Numbered from the stretch's first letter, positions 1-6,602 are shown. The stretch is 12,911 bases of DNA from Phycisphaerae bacterium (GCA_030614945.1 JAUXAH010000025.1:1-12911); one strand, 5' to 3'. Notes: generated by a model not told the origin, from the letters alone. Made by a program: numbers and translations.

Positions 1-706
1 CGTGAAACTCGCAGATTTGCTTGCCGAGCAGGCGTATCTCCTCATAGATATCGTAGCCGGCTTTATGAGAGTTGCCCACATCGTAATAAACCTTGACGGC
101 GGGCGAGCCGACCCGGTCGATGATATCCAGGTGCTGCTCGGCACTGAGCCAGCTTTCCAGGCCGAGAAAAACGCCTGCCTCCTCCGCCTTCGGCGCTACC
201 CTCTTAAGCCGCTCGACAACGGTATCAATACCCTTGTTGTCGTTTCGCAGGTCAGCATTGCCGAAAAAGGCGAGGAGAACAACGTTGACCCCCATTGCCT
301 TGCAGACGTCAATACTCTCGGCGACCCACCGCTCGGCGCGAGGGTCGCTCTGGTAGGGGACACCGTTAAGAACCCCAAGGGCCAGCGACGCTATCTGCAT
401 GTCGTGCTTGTCTGCCTCCTCAAGGATTTTCTTTTGCAGGTCCGGATTGAACAGCGGCAGGTCATCCTGCCCACTTCCAAAGTCCACCTGCACACCGTCG
501 AGTCCCAGCCGCTTGGCCATCTCGAACGAAGCGGGATTGGTCTTCTTACCTATTGTCCAGTCGCAGACGCCAATTTTGAAACCCTGACCGGCCGGGCCGC
601 CTAACAAAGGTCCGAAAGGCCGACACGAAGCGGTCAATGTAAGCCCGGCAACGGCACAGGCGCTATTTACCATCATCTCGCGACGAGTCATTCGCAACCG
701 CTTCAT
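1..706 (-). CDS. Sugar phosphate isomerase/epimerase family protein, exported, 3' end outside window
   Basis: This is a TIM-barrel protein of the xylose-isomerase-like family. I translated the minus strand directly, and the frame stays open to the window edge, giving 235 codons with the C-terminus missing. Two ATGs lie 6 bases apart (712 and 706). The GGAGG at 714-718 is only 1 base from the first but 7 from the second, so I place the start at 706. The N-terminus has a twin-arginine stretch (MTRREMMV, residues 6-13), a hydrophobic segment and TASC with Cys28 as an imperfect lipobox, suggesting Tat export and possibly lipidation. Family-typical segments follow: a glutamate in FLGLESWL and YYDVGNSHKAG, the usual metal-ligand strands. 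It is the last visible gene of a cassette, 72 bases after the oxidoreductase. Family members include epimerases and lyases acting on 3-keto sugars. That role here is inferred from the neighbours, and the substrate is unknown. Confidence 0.85.
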   Translation of the reverse strand, partial: MKRLRMTRREMMVNSACAVAGLTLTASCRPFGPLLGGPAGQGFKIGVCDWTIGKKTNPASFEMAKRLGLDGVQVDFGSGQDDLPLFNPDLQKKILEEADKHDMQIASLALGVLNGVPYQSDPRAERWVAESIDVCKAMGVNVVLLAFFGNADLRNDNKGIDTVVERLKRVAPKAEEAGVFLGLESWLSAEQHLDIIDRVGSPAVKVYYDVGNSHKAGYDIYEEIRLLGKQICEFH

Positions 707-778
707 TTTCATACCTCCACAGAAAAACCAATACTGCGAGCCAAAAACCAGCCGATATTTTTCGCACTCAATTTCTCT

Positions 779-2038
779 TTATGCTTTCAAACCTTTAAGG
801 TTTGCGTCCAACTTCTCTTTGCTGTTGACAATTTCGCTCCAGGTTACCTTTCGGCGCCGGTAGGCAGCGGTGCGGCCGAGTACCGTCAGCAGGTTGCTGC
901 GAACGCTCTCGGCAACTGTCGGATTGTCAAACTTGCCTTGAACAATGCTCTTATGGAATGTCGCAATGTTTGCCACGGCCCCATCTTTGTAGATGCCGGG
1001 GCTTCTGCCGCCGCGATAGAAATCCTCTCCCTTTGCGCGGATAAGGACCTGTCCGCCGTACTGTGTCTCGAGCACGCCCTTGGAGCCGAACATTCGATTC
1101 CGAATACCCTCGGGTTTTGTCCCGTGTCCCTTAAACTGTCTGGAACTGAAGGTGACACCCACATTGTTTGAATATTGAAACAGCAGCGTGAAATGGTCCC
1201 AACAGGTGCCGACGGGCCGCACCGTTCTCCCCCCGGTCCCCACCGCCCAAATCGGTTCCTGGTTCATTATCCAACTCATTACGTCGAGCGTGTGAATGTT
1301 CTGCTCGGTGATAATATCGCCCGAAATTATTTTATCGAGTCCCCACGCCCGAAGACGATTCTCAGGATTCTTCGGGTCATCCCGCCACGTCTTGTACATG
1401 CGCCCGAACGGGTCACCGGCGTGGTAGGTTGACTCACCGAACACAAATTCACCCAGCGCGCCATTGCGAACGCGTTTAAGCGCCTCCATATAAAACTTGT
1501 CGGCACGCGTCTGGAAATCAACGAGGAAACACAGCTTCTTGGCCGTGGCCTTCCTGCCGCTTCTGGCGATACTGTGACAGCCGGGCACATCCACAGCGAG
1601 CGGCTTGGCAACGTAAACGTGACAGCCGGCGTCCACCGCATCAGCGGCCTGCTCAGGATGAAAATACGGCGGGCTCTCAATCGCCACCGCGTCCACCTTA
1701 TCAAGCAGTTTGCGATAACCTGACAGGCCGGTATAACGGCGGGCATTTGCCACACCCAACTTGCCGCCGCAGCCATCGACCCTGTCCTGGAAGTAGTCCG
1801 CCGCGGCCACGACATTGTATCCGCCGTGCTGCTTGAACAGTTCGGCTATCCAGGTTCCCCGGCCGCCGCAGCCGATTATTCCCAAATCGACCTTCGAGTT
1901 GGCCTCCGTTCCGCGAACAAGCGCCGGCTTAATCACCGTAAACGACAGTGCCGTCGCCCCGGCGCCGGCAATGAACCGACGACGAGTGAGCCGCTTTCGG
2001 CTTTTATCTGTTATTGTAGTTTTTCCAAATTCGGCCAT
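779..2038 (-). CDS. Gfo/Idh/MocA family oxidoreductase, Tat-exported
   Basis: This is a 419-residue NAD(P)-dependent sugar oxidoreductase. The N-terminus has a clear twin-arginine signal, TRRRF at residues 18-22, followed by an Ala-rich hydrophobic stretch to about residue 42. The Rossmann fold starts at about residue 50 with GCGGRG (56-61). The usual EKP motif is AKP (144-146): the lysine is kept and the glutamate lost. The EQNIHTLD segment (about 245-252) supplies the histidine/aspartate normally found near the active site. A GGAGG sits 8 bases before the ATG. The gene lies between the DUF1080 lipoprotein (58-base gap) and the isomerase/epimerase (72-base gap), which suggests one transcript. 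Family members oxidise hydroxyl groups of sugars or polyols, often at C3. Tat export fits a protein that leaves the cytoplasm folded with bound cofactor. The substrate cannot be read from the sequence. Confidence 0.92.
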   Translation of the reverse strand: MAEFGKTTITDKSRKRLTRRRFIAGAGATALSFTVIKPALVRGTEANSKVDLGIIGCGGRGTWIAELFKQHGGYNVVAAADYFQDRVDGCGGKLGVANARRYTGLSGYRKLLDKVDAVAIESPPYFHPEQAADAVDAGCHVYVAKPLAVDVPGCHSIARSGRKATAKKLCFLVDFQTRADKFYMEALKRVRNGALGEFVFGESTYHAGDPFGRMYKTWRDDPKNPENRLRAWGLDKIISGDIITEQNIHTLDVMSWIMNQEPIWAVGTGGRTVRPVGTCWDHFTLLFQYSNNVGVTFSSRQFKGHGTKPEGIRNRMFGSKGVLETQYGGQVLIRAKGEDFYRGGRSPGIYKDGAVANIATFHKSIVQGKFDNPTVAESVRSNLLTVLGRTAAYRRRKVTWSEIVNSKEKLDANLKGLKA

Positions 2039-2096
2039 TTTGTAGTCCTCCTTATTATAGGGTTCCTAAATTTTGCAATACATCGCATACTTGGAG

Positions 2097-2744
2097 CTAT
2101 CTTAGTTCCGTGATTTTAATGTTACGGTAGTCAAGCCGGCTCCCATGGTTCTGCAGACCGATATAGCCCTTCGTTCGCGCCAGGCCCGGATGCGTGGCCA
2201 GCTTATCCTTGTACTCGCTTACGTCGGTGTCCACTATGACTGTGCCGTTCACAGTAATCTGCACCATCGGCCCATTACAGACGATAATCATTTTCTGCCA
2301 TTCGTTTGCCTTTTTAGTGGCGCGCTTAGACGGCGCTTGAACATCATAAATGCTGCCGGTGTATTGACTCGGCCTCAACTTCGCCCACTGCTGCGCGTAA
2401 TCATCGAGTATCTGGATTTCCATCCCCTCATACGCAGGATTGCCCTCGTGCGGCGCCCGCACAAATACGCCGCTGTTGCCTCCCGGGGGCACGCGAAACT
2501 CCAGCTCCAGTTTGAAGTTGTCATACTCTTGCCTGGTGGACAGCCAGCCTCCGCCGCCCCCGCCGGTGTACAGAATTCCATCTTCAAACTTCCAGCTTCC
2601 TTCTCGCCCGCCTATCTGCTGCCAATCGTCCAGGCCATTGACCAGCAGGTCCTGTTTTGGACTTAAGCCGAACTCCGCACAGGAACCAACAAACGCAACC
2701 ATCAACGCCAACAAAACCACTGATACGACCTTCTTTTGATACAT
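2097..2744 (-). CDS. DUF1080 (3-keto-disaccharide hydrolase) domain lipoprotein
   Basis: The reading frame is open further upstream, but the ATG at 2744 is the likely start: it has GGGAG 8 bases before it and begins a signal sequence. The product is 215 residues. Residues 5-18 are hydrophobic and VGSC (19-22) is a good lipobox, so this should be a lipid-anchored extracytoplasmic protein. The rest is a single DUF1080 (PF06439) domain, a jelly-roll fold: LVNGLDDWQQ at the start, a Gly-rich turn followed by LSTRQEYDNFKLELEF, then RVPPGGNSGVFVRAP, YEGMEIQILDD and the closing GYIGLQNHG. The family includes enzymes that cleave 3-keto-glycosides; others are structural or unknown. It heads the cassette with the Gfo/Idh/MocA oxidoreductase and the isomerase/epimerase. 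The family call is firm; the enzymatic role is inferred from the neighbourhood. Confidence 0.9.
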   Translation of the reverse strand: MYQKKVVSVVLLALMVAFVGSCAEFGLSPKQDLLVNGLDDWQQIGGREGSWKFEDGILYTGGGGGGWLSTRQEYDNFKLELEFRVPPGGNSGVFVRAPHEGNPAYEGMEIQILDDYAQQWAKLRPSQYTGSIYDVQAPSKRATKKANEWQKMIIVCNGPMVQITVNGTVIVDTDVSEYKDKLATHPGLARTKGYIGLQNHGSRLDYRNIKITELR

Positions 2745-3066
2745 CTTATTTCTCCCAAAAATAATACAAAACCAATTCCTGTTACTATGTAACTTAGGGG
2801 GCTGCCCGCGACCTTTGAATAACGCAGTCGGCCTACAAGAATACTCGCAACCAGATACGGAGTCAAGCGTAATTTCGCCTCGCACCAATTGAGCTTCGGC
2901 TCACCCCGTAAGTTGGCCGTTGGTCTTACGGGGCTCGGAATGACAAATTTAGCGGGGCTGTGAGGCCCGATTAAATCAGGACTTGCAGCTTTTTTCTTTT
3001 TTTGACCGCTCTCCGCGGCCTCTTCATAGGCGGCTAAACGTCACAAAGCGGTTATTGCAGGCACTA
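2745..3066. other. Spacer without a gene, hairpins only
   Basis: I see no credible gene in these 322 bases. The upstream in-frame extension of the DUF1080 reading frame (2745-2888) has no ribosome binding site and no protein-like content. The spacer holds a short dyad (GTTAC-TAT-GTAAC, 2781-2793) close to where the DUF1080 promoter should lie, a double hairpin at 2891-2933 and a copy of the TGTCATTCCGAG repeat motif on the minus strand at 2934-2945. A T-rich run lies at about 2990-3003. No convincing sigma-70 promoter was found. Confidence 0.6.
2891..2933. repeat. Double hairpin, first copy of the TTGGCCGTTGG-loop element
   Basis: GAGC-TTCG-GCTC (2891-2902) is a small hairpin with a UUCG-type tetraloop. 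It is followed at once by CCCCGTAAG (2904-2912) and its exact complement CTTACGGGG (2925-2933) around a 12-base loop TTGGCCGTTGGT. A second hairpin with almost the same loop occurs at 6723-6752, so this is a dispersed element rather than a simple terminator. No T-run follows directly. Confidence 0.7.
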
Positions 3067-3636
3067 CTATTTGGCTTTAACTTTAGCTTTTGTGGTGCCT
3101 TTTTTATGTCCATTAGCTTCAGTAAGATAACCTATTTGTGCTTTTGACTTTGGGGTTGGTATTAACATCTTTGATAGCAAATTAAAAACGAACTTGAACT
3201 GCTCCTCGTACTTGCGTTCCATCGATTCGATTTTGCGTCTGAGCGCGGAGTTTGTGGCGAGAATCTGGCGCAGTTTAACAAATGTTCTCATAATTGCAAT
3301 ATTGACCTCAATAGCCCGCCTGCTCCGCAGAACACTGGAAAGCATAGCAACTCCCTGCTCGGTAAATGCGTAGGGTGCGTATCGGCGACCACCTCGTCCT
3401 TCTTTTGAGGTCGCAAATTGCGACCTCAAACGTTCAACTTCATCATTGCTCAACTGAAACATAAAGTCCGATGGAAAACGCTCAATATTACGCCGAACCT
3501 GCTCATTAAGCCTCTTGGTGGTTACGCCATACAACTCGGCTAAGTCCCTGTCTAATATAACCTTGTGTCCTCTGATAAACAGAATACTTCTGTATATCCG
3601 TTCAACAGGAACAATTGAGTCAGTCTTTTTAGCCAT
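3067..3636 (-). CDS. ORF6N domain-containing protein
   Basis: This 189-residue protein has an N-terminal ORF6N domain (PF10543), a presumed DNA-binding module found in phage, virus and bacterial proteins related to KilA-N/antirepressor proteins. Recognisable blocks are ILFIRGHKVILDRDLAELYGV (residues about 18-38), the RNIERFPSDFMFQLS segment, LRSQFATS (70-77), GRGGRRYAPYAFTEQGVAMLSSVL and an IMRTFVKLRQIL helix. A charged, probably coiled-coil stretch and a Lys-rich tail follow. I prefer the ATG at 3636, with GGTGAG 8 bases upstream, to the in-frame GTG at 3645. The DNA coding LRSQFATS is a perfect 27-bp palindrome, and two related palindromes lie upstream. It stands alone, with no phage genes nearby. 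The family call is firm; the biological role is unknown, with autoregulation only a hypothesis. Confidence 0.9.
   Translation of the reverse strand: MAKKTDSIVPVERIYRSILFIRGHKVILDRDLAELYGVTTKRLNEQVRRNIERFPSDFMFQLSNDEVERLRSQFATSKEGRGGRRYAPYAFTEQGVAMLSSVLRSRRAIEVNIAIMRTFVKLRQILATNSALRRKIESMERKYEEQFKFVFNLLSKMLIPTPKSKAQIGYLTEANGHKKGTTKAKVKAK
3404..3430. promoter_or_regulatory. Perfect 27-bp palindrome inside the ORF6N gene
   Basis: The arms TTTGAGGTCGCAA and TTGCGACCTCAAA flank one central base. On the coding strand the site spells residues 70-77 of the ORF6N protein. The core unit TTGAGGT-N11-ACCTCAA (3405-3429) recurs with identical spacing at 3665-3689 and 3722-3746. It could be an intragenic operator, an mRNA hairpin or a by-product of a conserved protein motif. 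Confidence 0.6.
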
Positions 3637-3664
3637 ATTTACCACTCACCAAATAAACATAAAC

Positions 3665-3689
3665 TTGAGGTCACAAAATGTGACCTCAA
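3665..3689. promoter_or_regulatory. 25-bp palindrome upstream of the ORF6N gene
   Basis: The arms TTGAGGTCACA and TGTGACCTCAA flank AAA, about 29 bases upstream of the ORF6N start codon, where an operator would be expected. Half-sites and spacing match the intragenic palindrome. The inner bases differ, but on both sides together, so the symmetry is kept. Confidence 0.6.
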
Positions 3690-3720
3690 ATTTAGCTGGT
3701 CACAATCCGTAACAACCTAT

Positions 3721-3747
3721 CTTGAGGTTCCAGACTGGAACCTCAAG
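3721..3747. promoter_or_regulatory. Perfect 27-bp palindrome further upstream of the ORF6N gene
   Basis: The arms CTTGAGGTTCCAG and CTGGAACCTCAAG flank one base. The outer TTGAGGT/ACCTCAA half-sites are identical to the other two copies, while the inner arm has changed with compensation. It begins 57 bases from the previous copy. Confidence 0.6.
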
Positions 3748-3802
3748 TCGCAACTTAACCAAAATTCTCTTTCCCGTCAAACCAGAACCCCGTCCCACAC
3801 CA

Positions 3803-3837
3803 CGCAATACGCATCACGAGCAACAAGCAACAAAATC
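3803..3837. repeat. 7-bp periodic array abutting the plsC stop
   Basis: Five consecutive heptads read CGCAATA, CGCATCA, CGAGCAA, CAAGCAA, CAAAATC. The array ends one base from the stop codon of the acyltransferase gene (3839-3841, minus strand). Its CGCAATA unit is shared with the arrays at 6804-6838 and 8103-8116. Confidence 0.65.
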
Positions 3838-3838
3838 A

Positions 3839-4531
3839 TCAATAATCATACGGCTCTTTGCCGTGCTTTATCCGGCTTTCCGTCTGCATCCGGCGCAGCG
3901 TATCGGTTAAGAGCTCTGCAAGCTGCCTGTCATTCATATTCGCGACCTGCTCGGCCGGTATGGCTTTGGCGTAGCAGACGTCAATCCGTCCGGGTGAAAA
4001 TATCTTCTTATGCCTCGGCCAGCATTCAAAGGCGCCGTCAATCAATACCGGCACAACCGCCGCCTCTCCCCGCCTGCACAAAAGGCCAAAGCCGGGTTTG
4101 AAAGGTGTAATTTTGCCGTCGCTCGTACGCGTTCCCTCCGGAAAAAGACAAACTCCCCTGCCTTCTTTGAGTTTGCCGATGACCTTCCTCATCGCAGACA
4201 AATCCGGTTTACCCTGCTTGACCGGTATAGTATTGACCGAAGAAATCAGCCGGCCGAAAAACCTGTTTTTCCAGAGCGAATCACGGGCAAGAAAATACAA
4301 AGGCCTTTTCAAAGGTATTCCGCAAAATACCGGGTCGAGATAGCTCTGGTGGTTACCGACCAGCACAAAAGCGCCTTTATCGGGAACATTTTCCCTCCCA
4401 TAAACATGAATCCGAAAAAATAGATTGCAAAAAATCCAGCACCAAAACCGTGCAAACCGGAACCATCTCATTTTGGGCTCGCGCCGTTTTGGTGCTGGAC
4501 AAATCCAGCGTGCAAAGCGGAACCATCTCAT
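3839..4531 (-). CDS. plsC: PlsC-type 1-acyl-glycerol-3-phosphate acyltransferase
   Basis: This is a 230-residue acyltransferase that would transfer an acyl chain to lysophosphatidic acid at the inner membrane. The HX4D catalytic motif is NHQSYLD (H61, D66) and FPEGTR (130-135) is the substrate-binding motif, followed by a conserved PVLIDGA block. The chosen ATG at 4531 overlaps the cmk stop as ATGA, which suggests translational coupling; an in-frame ATG at 4552 (GGAAG 5 bases upstream) would add seven residues. The N-terminus is odd: MRWFRFAR occurs twice, 20 residues apart, from a 60-bp direct duplication. Starting at the second copy (ATG at 4471) would give a protein of more usual layout, with a hydrophobic segment just before VYGRENVP. 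The family call is secure; the true start is not. Confidence 0.9.
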   Translation of the reverse strand: MRWFRFARWICPAPKRREPKMRWFRFARFWCWIFCNLFFRIHVYGRENVPDKGAFVLVGNHQSYLDPVFCGIPLKRPLYFLARDSLWKNRFFGRLISSVNTIPVKQGKPDLSAMRKVIGKLKEGRGVCLFPEGTRTSDGKITPFKPGFGLLCRRGEAAVVPVLIDGAFECWPRHKKIFSPGRIDVCYAKAIPAEQVANMNDRQLAELLTDTLRRMQTESRIKHGKEPYDY

Positions 4532-4536
4532 TTTTG
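4451..4536 (-). repeat. 60-bp in-frame direct duplication at the start of plsC
   Basis: The segments 4451-4475 and 4511-4536 are nearly identical (GCAAA, C or G, then CGGAACCATCTCATTTT) and lie exactly 60 bases apart. Both include the ATGAGATGGTTCCG start context of plsC. Between them, 14-bp inverted arms (4435-4448 and 4486-4499, TCCAGCACCAAAAC and its complement) indicate a more complex rearrangement. Confidence 0.8.
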
Positions 4537-5244
4537 GTTTCTTTTCAGGCATTTTTCTTCCACGCAGCGCAAAACCTTTTCTACAACCTCTTCTATACTC
4601 AAATCGGTGGTGTCGATAACAACAGCATCATCAGCCGGCCTTAATGGCCCCACTGCTCTGTCCTCGTCGCTTTTGTCCCTTTCTTCTATGGCCTTTTGTA
4701 TTTGCTCAAGACTTTCACCCAGCCCATCCGATGGGGAGGGTTCACCGCCGCCTTTGGCCCGCAACTCAGCCTGTCTTCTTCTTGCCCTCTCGCCGGCATC
4801 AGCCGTCAGATAAAATTTTACATCGGCGTCGGAAAACGCCACAGTGCCCTGGTCTCTTCCCTCGGTAACGATTTTTTCCTCTCCTGCCGCAAACCGCCTC
4901 TGCATCCGGACCAACTTCTCCCGCAGCTTTGCCGCCGAAGCGATATGCCGGGCCTTGGCGGTAACTTCCGGCCCGCGTATCCGCTCGGTAACATCAACCC
5001 CATTGATGCGAACCGCCATTTTGCCTTCTTTGACCGCAAATTGAAATTCGCTTGTTTCCAGAACGCCGAGCAGCTTCTCCTCATCGCCCATATCGACGCC
5101 GGCCTCAATCGCAGCTAACGTAACAGCCCGATACATCGCACCGGTATCGAGGAAACTCGCCCCCAGCCGTTCAGCTAACAGTCGCGCCACCGTGCTCTTA
5201 CCGCTGGCCGCAGGACCATCAATTGTAATAACCAGATTCGACAT
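4528..5244 (-). CDS. cmk: Cytidylate kinase
   Basis: This is a 238-residue (d)CMP kinase that converts CMP and dCMP to the diphosphates in the cytoplasm. The P-loop GPAASGKST is at residues 10-18, followed by the family's FLDTGAMYRAVT segment. The central VTERIRGPEVT and EGRDQGTVAF motifs (where many members read EGRDIGTVVF) and the FYLTADAGERARRR lid region are present. The length is normal for the family. The gene ends in an ATGA overlap with plsC, a pairing common in bacteria. The ATG at 5244 has no Shine-Dalgarno sequence: the bases before it are taken up by TGGTAAC-type heptads and a 15-bp tandem array that separate it from the upstream phosphatase gene. Coupling from that gene or an unusual initiation mode is possible. 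Confidence 0.95.
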   Translation of the reverse strand: MSNLVITIDGPAASGKSTVARLLAERLGASFLDTGAMYRAVTLAAIEAGVDMGDEEKLLGVLETSEFQFAVKEGKMAVRINGVDVTERIRGPEVTAKARHIASAAKLREKLVRMQRRFAAGEEKIVTEGRDQGTVAFSDADVKFYLTADAGERARRRQAELRAKGGGEPSPSDGLGESLEQIQKAIEERDKSDEDRAVGPLRPADDAVVIDTTDLSIEEVVEKVLRCVEEKCLKRNQK

Positions 5245-5252
5245 CTTAGATT

Positions 5253-5280
5253 TGGTAACTGGTAATTGGTAACTGGTAAC
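5253..5280. repeat. TGGTAAC heptad array upstream of cmk
   Basis: Four consecutive heptads read TGGTAAC, TGGTAAT, TGGTAAC, TGGTAAC. They end 8 bases from the cmk start codon (5244, minus strand), where a ribosome binding site would normally lie, and run directly into the 15-bp array at 5282. Confidence 0.75.
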
Positions 5281-5281
5281 T

Positions 5282-5352
5282 ATTTAACCAATCACCATTT
5301 AACCAATCACCATTTAACCAATCACCGTTTAACCAATCACCGTTTAACCACC
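5282..5352. repeat. 15-bp tandem array running into the 3' end of the phosphatase gene
   Basis: Four full units of (A/G)TTTAACCAATCACC occur at 5282-5296, 5297-5311, 5312-5326 and 5327-5341, with a partial fifth at 5342-5352. The partial unit encodes the last residues (VVKR) of the GAF/PP2C protein and unit four carries its TGA stop. The other full units carry the same TGA on the minus strand. Confidence 0.85.
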
Positions 5353-6602
5353 TTGACAACAATAATACTCGTATCATCACACTGACTGGCAAGTCCCACA
5401 AACCGCCTTCTGTACCCGAGTATATTTTTAAGCATCTGCTCCGCCGAGCCTGCGGTAAACTTCTTTGCGGTTTTCAGCAAACTTTCCCTGCCCCAGAATT
5501 GGCCATCGAAGTTGGCTGCGTCAATCAGCCCGTCGCTGTAAAACAGCAAACAATCACCATCCGCAAGCGCCATCGTTTCAATCTCGTATTCCGCCTGCGG
5601 CTCGACTCCGAGCACAAGTCCGCCTTTTTCCAGTTCCGTAATTTGCCCTTCTCTTATCAGCACCGTCGGCTCGTGCCCGCAATTGCAATAGGTTACAGCC
5701 ATATCTTTAACGTCAATGATTGCATAAAACAGCGTAACAAACTCGCCGTCCCTGCACTCACTGCACGCCATCTTATTTAGCTTATCGATAATCTCCCGTA
5801 TAGCTTCGCTGCTGCCTTCGGTATCGGCGTAAGCCCGCACAGCACCTCTAAAACAACTCATCATTAGTGCCGCAGGAATACCTTTGCCTATCACATCGGC
5901 AATCGCCACGACAACGCAGGTGTCACTTACCTGAAGAAAATCGTAAAGGTCACCGCCCACGTCAAAACAGGGAATATAAGCAGCCGCTATATCCAGACCC
6001 GGTATCAGCGGCGCCTTTTCCGGAATCATCCTCCGCTGAATAACCCCTGCCAGCCGCATCTGCTCGGCGATGCGCGCTCCTTCAATCGCCTCTGCATACA
6101 ACCGGGCGTTTGTTATCGCAACAGCACACTGTGAAGCAACCGCCCTGGCCAGGCCGATATCATCTTCATCAAAGCGTTTCGGCCTGGGACTATACAACCG
6201 AAGCACGCCAATCGCTTTATCCCTGAATTGCATCGCAACGGTAAGCTGGCTGACAAGACCTTCTCTTATCGTCGCCTCTTTGTATTTGACCCTGTCATCA
6301 ACCCGCATATCGTCCAGAACCACCGCTTCGCCCGCAAAAGCAGCTTTAATTACGGTATCGTTTTTCGAGACAGGCCCCTTGTTGCGGTACTCTTCGCTGA
6401 GGCCATACGTACTTCGCATCTTCAAATCGTCGGCCTCTTCATCCAGCAGCCGAATCGAGCAGGCCTTGACGCCGGTAATCTTCACTGCCGCCTCCGCGAG
6501 CTTGTCCAGCGCCTCTTGAAGCGAAAAATCACCCGCCACAAGCGTCGTAAGCTGATAAAGCTGCTCATCTCTTTCTATCTGTCTCTTTGTCTTCTTTGCC
6601 AT
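5337..6602 (-). CDS. GAF domain plus SpoIIE/PP2C-type serine phosphatase (RsbU-like)
   Basis: This 421-residue cytoplasmic signalling protein has two domains. An N-terminal GAF domain (about residues 12-170) begins after a Lys-rich start. A short helix with AEQMRLAGVIQRRMIP (about 179-195) follows, the linker usual in RsbU-like proteins. The SpoIIE phosphatase domain (about 200-421) has all metal-binding motifs: GGDLYDF (216-222), ADVIGKG (235-241), YSDGLID (355-361) and CDDTSI (408-413). No membrane segment is present. Such proteins dephosphorylate anti-anti-sigma (STAS) proteins in partner-switching pathways; no STAS or anti-sigma gene is visible here. I chose the ATG at 6602 over an in-frame TTG at 6608; neither has a strong Shine-Dalgarno sequence. 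Its 3' end merges with a 15-bp tandem repeat. Confidence 0.92.
   Translation of the reverse strand: MAKKTKRQIERDEQLYQLTTLVAGDFSLQEALDKLAEAAVKITGVKACSIRLLDEEADDLKMRSTYGLSEEYRNKGPVSKNDTVIKAAFAGEAVVLDDMRVDDRVKYKEATIREGLVSQLTVAMQFRDKAIGVLRLYSPRPKRFDEDDIGLARAVASQCAVAITNARLYAEAIEGARIAEQMRLAGVIQRRMIPEKAPLIPGLDIAAAYIPCFDVGGDLYDFLQVSDTCVVVAIADVIGKGIPAALMMSCFRGAVRAYADTEGSSEAIREIIDKLNKMACSECRDGEFVTLFYAIIDVKDMAVTYCNCGHEPTVLIREGQITELEKGGLVLGVEPQAEYEIETMALADGDCLLFYSDGLIDAANFDGQFWGRESLLKTAKKFTAGSAEQMLKNILGYRRRFVGLASQCDDTSIIVVKVVKR

Larger units (their letters stand above)
3637..3838. other. Spacer between plsC and ORF6N gene with palindromes and heptad array
   Basis: There is no gene here. Reading from the ORF6N start it contains two palindromes (3665-3689 and 3721-3747), a partly related GGTCACAA at about 3698, and a heptad array ending at the plsC stop codon (3803-3837). 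Any ORF6N promoter should lie among the palindromes, but I find no clear -35/-10 pair. Confidence 0.6.

Noticed and set aside
2..604. Long plus-strand open frame of 200 codons
   Set aside because: It lies antisense to the isomerase/epimerase gene, whose translation shows clear family motifs, a signal sequence and a ribosome binding site; the plus-strand product has none of these.
2145..2666. Plus-strand open frame of 173 codons
   Set aside because: Antisense shadow of the DUF1080 gene, with no ribosome binding site and no domain-like pattern.
2904..2933. Hairpin as an intrinsic terminator for the ORF6N gene
   Set aside because: It lies about 130 bases past the stop and lacks a T-run on the minus strand; the conserved loop shared with 6723-6752 fits a dispersed element better.
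5253..5352. CRISPR-like array
   Set aside because: Units are 7 and 15 bases with no unique spacers; this is a simple tandem repeat, and no cas genes are present.
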